DNA from: Nonomuraea coxensis DSM 45129
GTDB taxonomy: Bacteria; Actinomycetota; Actinomycetes; Streptosporangiales; Streptosporangiaceae
Assembly: GCF_019397265.1 (NCBI RefSeq)
Contig: NZ_CP068985.1
Coordinates: forward strand, 6,006,001 to 6,070,000
Direction: 5' to 3'
DNA length: 64,000 nucleotides
The translations under genes were made by a program, and so were the position numbers. Below, in pieces: positions 57,845-64,000 of this stretch (its first letter is position 1; each line of letters starts with the position of its first letter). The notes under the pieces were generated by a model that worked only from the letters and a program-made list of their open reading frames with translations, had not been told where the DNA came from and made no database searches.

Positions 57845-57862
57845 GGGCGATCGGCCCGGGCG

Positions 57863-59089
57863 TCAGGGCTTGAGCGAGGCGCGGTAGACGGCGACCGTCT
57901 CGGCGGCGGCGCGTTCCCAGCTCAGCTCCTCCCTGACGAACCGCTCCCCGCGCCGGGCCAGCGTCCGCCGCAGCGCCGCGTCCGACATGACCTCGACGAC
58001 GCCGCGGGCGATGTCGGCGGGCTCGCTCGCCCGGACGAACCGGACGGCGGGCCGCGCCGGGTCCGGCCCGAGGAAGATCCGCGAGAAGCCGTCGCCGAGC
58101 ACCGCGGCCCGCCCGAGCGCCATCGCCTCGGTCGCCACCAGCCCGAACGGCTCGAACAGCGACGGGAACACGCACACCTCGGCCAGCTCGTAGTACGCCA
58201 TCAGCTCCCGCGCGGGGACGAACCGCCCGGAGCACACCACCTTCCCGCGCAGCCCGGTCGCCGCCGCGATGCGCCGCACGCCGGCCTCGTCGCCCTCGCC
58301 GGCGATCACCAGCCGCACCCCCGGCACCGCCTCCGCGACCGCGCGCATCGCCTCCAGGAGCTGGTAGACGCCCTTCTGCCGTTCGATCCTGCCGACGAAC
58401 AGCAGCACCCGGTCCCGCTCGGCGAGCCCCAGCGTCCGGCGCAGCTCCGCCGCCTCCTCCCGCAGCGCCGCCCGGTCGAAGGCGGGGTCGGCCAGCGCCG
58501 GCTCGTACGTCCCGCCGAGCGGCACCACGTCGATCGGCGTGCGCCGCCACCCGGCGGCGAGCAGCTGCTCGCGCACCTCGGGCGTGGCGACCACCACGCG
58601 CCGCGAGACCCGCGCCAGCCACCGCTCCAGAGCGGCGAACAGGTTGAACGGGTCGGTGATGCTGCGCTGCGGCGCGACGCCGTACTCGGTGGTGTGGACG
58701 TGGAAGACGACCGGCAGCCGCAGCAGGTAGTGGCAGAGCAGGCCGGCCAGGAAGTTCGTGGAGTCGTGCACGGCGACCAGGTCCGGCCGCGGGCCGCGGC
58801 GCAGCCGCCGCACGTAGCGCCAGTTGCTGGCCACCACGCGCAGCGCGAGCAGCAGGAACTCCGCCCGCCTGGTGCGGTTGAGCCGCCTGCCGCGGCCGAG
58901 CAGGCGCACCCGCGGGCGGTGCACGGCGACCCCGCCGGCCCGCTCGTCCACGGGCAGGGTGCCGTCGTTCGGCGTGTGGACGGTCAGGTCGTGGTCGCGG
59001 GCCAGGTACGGAGTGATCAGCTCGACGTACCGGCCGAGCCCCGCCGTCACGTTGGGCGGGAACTGGTTGACGATGCAGGCGATCCTCAT
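57863..59089 (-). CDS. GT4-family glycosyltransferase
   Basis: This 408-residue GT-B retaining enzyme starts MRIACIVNQFPPNVTAGLGR and has VHDSTNFLAGLL, FVGRIERQKGVYQL and the EX7E donor motif SLFEPFGLVATEAM. It resembles alpha-mannosyl/glucosyl transferases of cell-surface glycan synthesis. It is the last gene of the minus-strand glycan operon, eight bases after the flippase gene. Donor and acceptor are unknown. Confidence 0.92.
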   Translation of the reverse strand: MRIACIVNQFPPNVTAGLGRYVELITPYLARDHDLTVHTPNDGTLPVDERAGGVAVHRPRVRLLGRGRRLNRTRRAEFLLLALRVVASNWRYVRRLRRGPRPDLVAVHDSTNFLAGLLCHYLLRLPVVFHVHTTEYGVAPQRSITDPFNLFAALERWLARVSRRVVVATPEVREQLLAAGWRRTPIDVVPLGGTYEPALADPAFDRAALREEAAELRRTLGLAERDRVLLFVGRIERQKGVYQLLEAMRAVAEAVPGVRLVIAGEGDEAGVRRIAAATGLRGKVVCSGRFVPARELMAYYELAEVCVFPSLFEPFGLVATEAMALGRAAVLGDGFSRIFLGPDPARPAVRFVRASEPADIARGVVEVMSDAALRRTLARRGERFVREELSWERAAAETVAVYRASLKP

Positions 59090-59097
59090 GACGTCCC

Positions 59098-60372
59098 TCA
59101 CGAGCGGTATCTCCGGGCGGCGGCCGTTCCCACGACCGCCAGCAGGACCAGGTTGACCAGCGCGAAGCCTGCCAGCCCGCCGGTGAGCCCCTGCCCGCGC
59201 ACGCAGACGGCGAGGACGGCGAGCGCGGGCGGCGCGCTCACCAGCAGGCAGCCGGCCAGCACCTTCGCGCCGCGCACCCCGTCCATGGACAGCGCCACCG
59301 AGTACAGGTTGAAGGCGGTGTGCAGGCCGATGCCGAGCGCGGACAGCGCCATCAGCTCCGGCGCGTACGGATAGGCGCCGCGCATCACCAGGAAGAACAC
59401 CAGGCTCGCGGCGAAGGAGAAGACGGCCGTCACGGCGGCCACGGCGGGCGCCAGCCGGGCGATCCGCCGCATCAGCAGGGGTTTGTCGGTGGTGGCCATG
59501 AGCGGCAGCAGCGCCAGCCCGACCCCGTCGGTGAACACCACGCCCATGAGCCGCTTGGGGAAGCCGTTGTAGACGGAGTAGACGCCCACGTCGGCCGCCG
59601 TCGCCCAGTGGTTGAGGAAGATCACGTCCACCCCGAACAGCACGCCGCTCAGCGCGGCGATCGCCGTCACCCAGCCGCCGTGCCGGTACAGCCTCCCGGC
59701 GAGCCGCGCCGACCAGGCCCCGAGCCGCGGCCTGGCCGCCGCGACCGCCACCACGGCGAACGCCGCGTTCGTGACGACGAGCGCCGCCAGGTACGGCTCC
59801 GCCTCCCGCACGCCCAGCACCAGCAGGCAGTAGCAGGCGGCCCCCAGGTAGCTGAGCGCGACGGCCAGCTTCAGCCACGCCACGAACGCGAAGCGCTTCA
59901 ACCCCCGCAGGAAGCTCTCCGCGAGCTGGTTGACCGTCATCGACGCGGCCAGCGCCAGCCCGGCGGCCAGCGTCCCGGTGTCCACGTTGAGCGCGGCGGT
60001 GAGCAGCGGCGCGGCCAGCAGGGCGAGCCCGGCCAGCGCCGCGCTCACGGCCAGGGTGGCGAGCAGCGCCGTCGTCAGCAGCGCCGGCCGCTGCTCGGGC
60101 GCGGCGCGCGGCAGCTCCTGCAGCATGACGTAGTGGAGGCTGGTGAGCATGCCGACGGTGACGATGAGCGCGATCGACAGCACCACCGTGAACTGGCCGA
60201 ACGCCGCCGCCCCCGCTCCGCGCGCGATGACCAGCGTGGTGGCGGCGGCGATCCCGCTGGCCAGCGTGCTGACGAGGGTCGGCCCTGCCGCCCACCGGTG
60301 GGCGGCCAGCCAGTCCCGCACCCGGTCCGCGGCGCGCGTGCTCCGGCGCTCCGGGGCGCTCAGTCCGGGCAC
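59098..60372 (-). CDS. Wzx-like polysaccharide flippase (MOP superfamily)
   Basis: This 424-residue integral membrane protein has about 12 hydrophobic segments and the MOP/Wzx pattern: GPTLVSTLASGIAAATTLVIAR with ARGAGAAAFGQFTVVL early, and GVYSVYNGFPKRLMGV in the middle. Such proteins flip lipid-linked sugars across the membrane. The GTG start at 60372 overlaps the nucleotidyltransferase gene by 13 bases, which fixes it in the operon. It gives the cluster an export function. Confidence 0.85.
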   Translation of the reverse strand: MPGLSAPERRSTRAADRVRDWLAAHRWAAGPTLVSTLASGIAAATTLVIARGAGAAAFGQFTVVLSIALIVTVGMLTSLHYVMLQELPRAAPEQRPALLTTALLATLAVSAALAGLALLAAPLLTAALNVDTGTLAAGLALAASMTVNQLAESFLRGLKRFAFVAWLKLAVALSYLGAACYCLLVLGVREAEPYLAALVVTNAAFAVVAVAAARPRLGAWSARLAGRLYRHGGWVTAIAALSGVLFGVDVIFLNHWATAADVGVYSVYNGFPKRLMGVVFTDGVGLALLPLMATTDKPLLMRRIARLAPAVAAVTAVFSFAASLVFFLVMRGAYPYAPELMALSALGIGLHTAFNLYSVALSMDGVRGAKVLAGCLLVSAPPALAVLAVCVRGQGLTGGLAGFALVNLVLLAVVGTAAARRYRS

Positions 60373-61118
60373 CGCAGGTACGTCCGGCGGGCGAACTCCA
60401 GGTCCTCGGCCGTGTTCACGCCGCGCGCCTCGGCCGGGTCGGCGACCGGCACGACGGTCACCGGCCGGCCCTCCACGCGGGACAGGTACGCCAGGAACGG
60501 CAGGAAGTTGACCTCTCCGGTGGCCGCGCCCCGGCCGGCCCCGGCCGCGTACCTGGCCCAGGCGTCCGCCAGCCCGTCGGTGGCCAGGCAGAACACGCCC
60601 ACGTCGCTGAGCCCGCCGGGCCGGCACTCCTCGCCCTCCCTGGACTGACGGACGCGGACGAGCCCGCCGCCGGCCAGCTCGTACTCCACGTACGGGTCGG
60701 CCATCGCGACCAGCGGCAGCGTGACGCCCTTGCCGGGGTGCGCGGCGAGCACCGCGCGCACGGTCGCCGCCGACAGGTTCGCCTGGTCGCCCCAGACCAC
60801 GAGGATCGTGTCGTACGCCGCCCAGTGGCGGGCCGCCGCCCCGAAGATCGCGTCCCCCATGCCGGTGGGCCGCTCCTGGACGCTCACCGACACGCCGCCG
60901 TCCTCGACGTCCGCCGCGGCCAGCGCCAGGAACGGGCCCTCCCCTTCGGGGGAGACGACGACGTGGACGTGCCGGGCGGCCGGCCGCAGCCGCCGGCGCA
61001 GCAGGTGCCAGAGCGTCACACCGTCCGCGATCTCGATCATGATCTTCGGGACGCCGGAGCCCAGCCGGGTCCCTCGTCCCGCCGCCGGGACGACGGCGCA
61101 CACCCCGCGCTCACTCAC
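60360..61118 (-). CDS. Sugar-nucleotidyltransferase-like protein
   Basis: This 252-residue protein has the GT-A pyrophosphorylase start CAVVPAAGRGTRLGSGVPK (the GxGTRxxxxxPK signature), a metal-binding ILVVWGDQANLS and a C-terminal RGVNTAEDLEFARR, as in GlmU/CTP- and UTP-sugar transferases. It is expected to activate a sugar-1-phosphate or similar with an NTP; which one is unknown. The GTG overlaps the HAD gene's end by eight bases. The neighbouring HAD phosphatase may supply or remove a phosphate in the same route. Confidence 0.85.
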   Translation of the reverse strand: MSERGVCAVVPAAGRGTRLGSGVPKIMIEIADGVTLWHLLRRRLRPAARHVHVVVSPEGEGPFLALAAADVEDGGVSVSVQERPTGMGDAIFGAAARHWAAYDTILVVWGDQANLSAATVRAVLAAHPGKGVTLPLVAMADPYVEYELAGGGLVRVRQSREGEECRPGGLSDVGVFCLATDGLADAWARYAAGAGRGAATGEVNFLPFLAYLSRVEGRPVTVVPVADPAEARGVNTAEDLEFARRTYLRCPD

Positions 61119-61782
61119 TGCCGTACACCTCTTCTCCTACCAGGGACACCACGTCGTGCAGGCCGGCCGCCCCGATCGCGCCGGGCAGCGGCGCGGCGGT
61201 GTGGACGTGCAGCGTCGCGAGGCCCGCGCCGAGCGCCGCGGTCACCCCGTGCGCGGAGTCCTCCAGCGCGACCGTCTCCGCCGGGTCCACGTCCCAGCGG
61301 CGGCAGGCCAGGCGGTAGACGGCGGGGTCGGGTTTGCTGACCGGGACGTCGTCGGCGGTCAGCACGTCGCGGAAGGCGCCGGCCAGCCCGGCGGCGGCGA
61401 GCGCCCGCGCGACGGACGCGCGGCTGCCTCCGGTCACCAGGTACGCCGTCCGCCCCCCGGAGGCGAGCCGGTCGAGCAGGAGGCGCGCGCCGGGGAAGGG
61501 CCGGACCCGGCCGGCCCGCACGTGCTCGCGGTAGAGCTCCTGCTTGCGCCGGGCCAGCCGGTCGGCCACGCCGGGGTCCTCGGTCAGGCGGGCGGCGACG
61601 GCGGCGGTGCTCGCCCCGGCGTGGTCGGCGTACCGGAACCCCGCCAGCCTGGACGGGGCCAGCTCGGCGATCGCCTGGCGGAAGGCGGCCTCGTGCGCGG
61701 GGAAGGAGTCGAGGAGCGTCCCGTCGAGATCGCACAGCCACACCCGCCACGGCGCCCGTGACCGCTGCCGGGCGGCGCTCAT
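61111..61782 (-). CDS. HAD-superfamily phosphatase
   Basis: This 224-residue HAD enzyme has all four motifs: VWLCDLDGTLLDS (nucleophile Asp), YLVTGGSRAS (Thr), SKPDPAVYRLA (Lys) and VALEDSAHGV (acidic motif). A helical cap lies between motifs one and two, as in beta-phosphoglucomutase-like and phosphoglycolate-type proteins. Its substrate is probably a sugar phosphate of the pathway. ATG 61782 overlaps the stop of the YvcK-like gene (ATGA). Confidence 0.9.
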   Translation of the reverse strand: MSAARQRSRAPWRVWLCDLDGTLLDSFPAHEAAFRQAIAELAPSRLAGFRYADHAGASTAAVAARLTEDPGVADRLARRKQELYREHVRAGRVRPFPGARLLLDRLASGGRTAYLVTGGSRASVARALAAAGLAGAFRDVLTADDVPVSKPDPAVYRLACRRWDVDPAETVALEDSAHGVTAALGAGLATLHVHTAAPLPGAIGAAGLHDVVSLVGEEVYGSE

Positions 61783-62942
61783 CCGGCTCGCGCCAGGGGC
61801 GTCTCGCCGAGCAGCGCGCGCAGCGCCGCCACGGTGCGGGGGCCGTGGTGGGCGCCGGGGCGGCACGGGTCCTCCAGGTCGGCGGCGATCCAGCGGGCGC
61901 CGGCCCACGTCCCCCGCTCGGCGACGGCGCGCGGCACGGCCGGTCCGCTCGCGGGGCCGTCATGGCTGAGGACGTGGGTGATCAGCCGGCGCTCGTTGCC
62001 CGGGTCGCCCAGGTACGCCAGCGCCCGGTCCACAAGGTCGGTCGCGCTCAGCCCCTGGACGTCGTGGTCGCTCCCGACGTTGACCACGAACACCCGCGCC
62101 GTGGACCGGCCCCCGGCGATGGCCTCGGCCACCCCCTGGGTGAGGTAGCTGGGCAGCAGGGAGGAGTGCGGCGTCCCGGGACCGTAGACGACGAGGTCGC
62201 TGTCGGCGAGCGCCCGCAGCGCCTCCGGGTTCGGCGCGGCCGGGACGGCGCGGCCGGCCAGCAGCTCGCGCACCCGCTCGGCGGGCAGCCCGGCGAGCCC
62301 GGCCAGCTCGGGCCCGGTGAGCGGCGCGGGCAGCAGGAACAGCCCGGTGATCGCGGCGGCGTCCTGCGGCCCGACGATGTCGGCCTCGTCGGCCAGCACC
62401 CGCCCGTCCTGCTTGAGGGCGACGAGGTAGGCGTTCGCGCCGTCGGTGACGTTCAGCAGCCGCGCCGGGGAGGCGAACGCGCGGGCGCAGGACCGTACGG
62501 CGGCGTTGAAGTCCCCGCCCAGCCGCAGGTACGCCCCGGCGAACACGAGGTTGCCGAGCGCGCAGTCCGCCAGGTCGAGCGCGCCAGGGCCGGCGGCGAG
62601 CCGCGCGGCGAAGGTCCGCAGGTCGCGCACGACGGGCTCGCCCACCGTCCCGGAGGCGGCCAGGCTCTCGGCGATCCGGTCGAGGTCGGCGAGGGTGCTG
62701 CCGGGCGGCAGGCGGTGTTCGAGCAGCGCCCGGCGCGGGTCGTCGCGGCCGAGGTGCAGCAGGAGGTTCTTGCGGAAGTCGGACGGGCCGAGCATGCCGG
62801 GCAGGTAGCGGCGCAGCGCGCCGGTGGACAGGCCGTTGTCGTAGCCGTTGACGAGCAGGGCGAGGTCGAGGCCCGGCGTGCGCAGCAGGGCCCGCGCGAT
62901 GCCGGCCGCGCCCCGGCCGCCGCTGAACAGCGCCACCCTCAT
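61779..62942 (-). CDS. YvcK/CofD-fold protein in the glycan operon
   Basis: This 387-residue protein belongs to the YvcK/CofD superfamily. Visible landmarks are FSGGRGAAGIARALL at the start, LPGMLGPSDFRKNLLLHL, GNLVFAGAYLRLGGDF, DLVVYGPGTPHSSLLPSYL and VFVVNVGSDHDVQG. CofD transfers a phospholactyl group to make F420; YvcK proteins bind UDP-sugars and regulate metabolism and cell wall. Here the usual GGTG loop is GGRG, and the second conserved loop reads VNGYDNGLSTG, so it is neither canonical. Full coupling with GT, phosphatase and flippase genes suggests an enzymatic or UDP-sugar-sensing role in glycan making; that is an inference. Confidence 0.8.
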   Translation of the reverse strand: MRVALFSGGRGAAGIARALLRTPGLDLALLVNGYDNGLSTGALRRYLPGMLGPSDFRKNLLLHLGRDDPRRALLEHRLPPGSTLADLDRIAESLAASGTVGEPVVRDLRTFAARLAAGPGALDLADCALGNLVFAGAYLRLGGDFNAAVRSCARAFASPARLLNVTDGANAYLVALKQDGRVLADEADIVGPQDAAAITGLFLLPAPLTGPELAGLAGLPAERVRELLAGRAVPAAPNPEALRALADSDLVVYGPGTPHSSLLPSYLTQGVAEAIAGGRSTARVFVVNVGSDHDVQGLSATDLVDRALAYLGDPGNERRLITHVLSHDGPASGPAVPRAVAERGTWAGARWIAADLEDPCRPGAHHGPRTVAALRALLGETPLARAG

Positions 62943-63730
62943 CGGGCCTCCCGCAGGGGCGCGCCGTGGGCCGCCGGCGCGCCGGAGTGCTCCCGTGACT
63001 CCGGCGGGCGCAGCACGCCGCGGCGCAGCAGCCAGTGCCGCAGCCCGAGGTAGCCGACGAACAGCGCCCGGTCGCGCGCGCCGCGCCAGAAGCGCCAGCC
63101 GCGGCTGCCGCCGCCCCGCTCGCGGTGCTCGATGGGCAGCTCCGTCCAGGTGTGGCCGAGCTCGGCGACGCGGGCGGTGATCTCGGTGGAGCAGTTCATG
63201 CCCGCCGACTCCAGCGGCAGCGCGCGGAACAGCGGCCCGTGCACGACCTTGAAGATGGAGTTGAAGTCGCGGTAGCGGGTGCGGTGCAGCAGGTTGCTGA
63301 CCGCGCCGCTGGCGGCCGACCCCCACCGGTACGGCAGGCGGTCGGCCTTCCTGATCCGCGCCCCGGACAGCGCGAGCACGCCGCCGGCCTGGATGCGACG
63401 GACGAAGGCGTCGAGGTTGGCGATCGGGAACTGGCCGTCGGAGTCGAGCAGCGCCACCCATTCCAGGCGGGTGGCCGCGATGGCGGCGGCGATGGCCGCG
63501 CCGGCGCCCCGGTTGCGGTCCAAGGTGACGACGGTGAGCCGCGGGCAGCCGGCCTGGAGCTCGCGCAGGATCCGGCCGGTGCCGTCGAAGCTGCCGTCGT
63601 CGCAGACGACGATCTCCCACGCGCCGATCTCAGGATGGCGCTCCAGGTAGTCGCGCCATTCGGTGACGGCGGCCGCGATGTTGTCCGCCTCGTTGTAGGC
63701 GGGGGCCGCGACGGAGATCTCGACGGGCAT
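62939..63730 (-). CDS. GT2-family glycosyltransferase (dolichol-phosphate-mannose-synthase-like)
   Basis: This 263-residue GT-A enzyme has VEISVAAPAYNEADNIAAAV, VCDDGSFDGTG, LLDSDGQFP (metal motif) and a YRDFNSIFKVVHG segment, most like polyprenyl-phosphate sugar synthases. It would load a sugar on a lipid carrier that the flippase later moves. There are no strong membrane helices; a basic region near RGWRFWRGARDR may bind membrane. Its stop overlaps the YvcK-like start (ATGA). Confidence 0.9.
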   Translation of the reverse strand: MPVEISVAAPAYNEADNIAAAVTEWRDYLERHPEIGAWEIVVCDDGSFDGTGRILRELQAGCPRLTVVTLDRNRGAGAAIAAAIAATRLEWVALLDSDGQFPIANLDAFVRRIQAGGVLALSGARIRKADRLPYRWGSAASGAVSNLLHRTRYRDFNSIFKVVHGPLFRALPLESAGMNCSTEITARVAELGHTWTELPIEHRERGGGSRGWRFWRGARDRALFVGYLGLRHWLLRRGVLRPPESREHSGAPAAHGAPLREAR

Positions 63731-63733
63731 CGG

Positions 63734-64000
63734 TCACCTCCCCGGGGCGGCGCCGGTCAGGCGCTCGATCCAGCGGTCGAGGGGCAGCAGGTTGATCCCG
63801 GCGATGACCGGGACGTGGGCGAGCGTGAACCAGATCGCCGCGCCGAACGAGATCGGCCCGCCGGTGAAGAGGTTGATGTGCGGGGCGTCGATGGTGTCGG
63901 GGATCGCGACCGGGTTGACCACCTGCCACATGACGTCGAGGAAGCCCGAGAAGACGATCAGCACGCCGGTCGCCATGATCTTCAGGCAGCGTCCAGGCGA
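63734..64000 (-). CDS. C-terminal part of a membrane protein (cut by window edge)
   Basis: The frame is open to the window end and terminates at 63734, three bases before the GT2 start. The visible residues include a hydrophobic ATGVLIVFSGFLDVMWQVVN segment, a polar loop with DTIDAPHINLFTGGP and a second membrane helix (GAAIWFTLAHVPVIAGINLL). An internal ATG at 63976 could start an 80-residue protein, but the open frame beyond it favours a longer gene. No family is recognised. Position suggests it belongs to the glycan operon. Confidence 0.6.
   Translation of the reverse strand, partial: SPGRCLKIMATGVLIVFSGFLDVMWQVVNPVAIPDTIDAPHINLFTGGPISFGAAIWFTLAHVPVIAGINLLPLDRWIERLTGAAPGR

Overview
The window is very GC-rich DNA with strong G/C third-position bias, GTG and TTG starts, many 4-base ATGA overlaps and many leaderless promoters. 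The gene content (GlgM/GlgC maltose-1-phosphate pathway, F420-type Ddn-like protein, Rv1733c-like protein, TPR-CHAT protein, Cmx-like exporter, Spo0M, DUF4396) indicates a soil actinobacterium, most likely Streptosporangiaceae (Nonomuraea-like). The genus is an inference. Nearly all of the window is coding. No gap without a gene exceeds 300 bases, and no rRNA, tRNA, insertion sequence or CRISPR array was recognised.

Layout. 1-3.6 kb: a GH51 arabinofuranosidase (cut by the edge) divergent from a carbohydrate ABC importer, with a LacI-type palindrome over each -10. 3.7-9.3 kb: D,D-carboxypeptidase, Ycf48-like secreted beta-propeller, AlkB, an SDR-ArsR-SRPBCC operon with twin palindromes at its promoter, DUF2203 and a GntR regulator. 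9.4-14.5 kb: MHS transporter, a frameshifted small secreted-protein gene, MFS, CbiX-like protein, GNAT and a hypothetical. 14.6-21.2 kb: one 2,207-codon TPR-CHAT protein. 21.4-28.3 kb: Ddn-like protein, divergent glgM/glgC, an Asp/Gly-repeat secreted protein, Nramp-like transporter, GlsB/YeaQ protein and Spo0M. 28.5-36.9 kb: Rv1733c-like protein, a double-length IclR regulator and a complete, translationally coupled protocatechuate operon (pcaIJFHGBL). This operon cleaves protocatechuate, lactonises and decarboxylates the product, hydrolyses the enol-lactone, and feeds beta-ketoadipate to CoA transferase and thiolase.

37-55 kb is a mosaic of single genes: TylF-like methyltransferase, ACC-deaminase-like enzyme, GAF/PAS/PP2C phosphatase, P450, VOC, CocE hydrolase, CsbD, a MarR/hydrolase pair with two operators, GH95 fucosidase, Cmx-like exporter, a truncated kinase, a 59-residue membrane protein, an OhrR-like regulator, a MerR remnant, DUF4396, NlpC/P60, an aldo-keto reductase and an alcohol dehydrogenase. 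55.3-56.8 kb is an SDR-TetR pair followed by a 46-base triplication.

56.9-64 kb holds glycan genes. On the minus strand, GT2, a YvcK/CofD-fold protein, a HAD phosphatase, a sugar nucleotidyltransferase, a Wzx-like flippase and a GT4 are packed with overlapping or nearly touching ends, and a second GT2 sits convergently. This looks like a pathway for making and exporting an unidentified glycan or glycolipid. The embedded YvcK-like protein makes it the best candidate here for an undescribed system. The second candidate is the TPR-CHAT protein. A repeated feature is TANNNT 6-8 bases before a start codon at about ten genes, and twice the TA-starting stop codon of the upstream gene is part of that -10.
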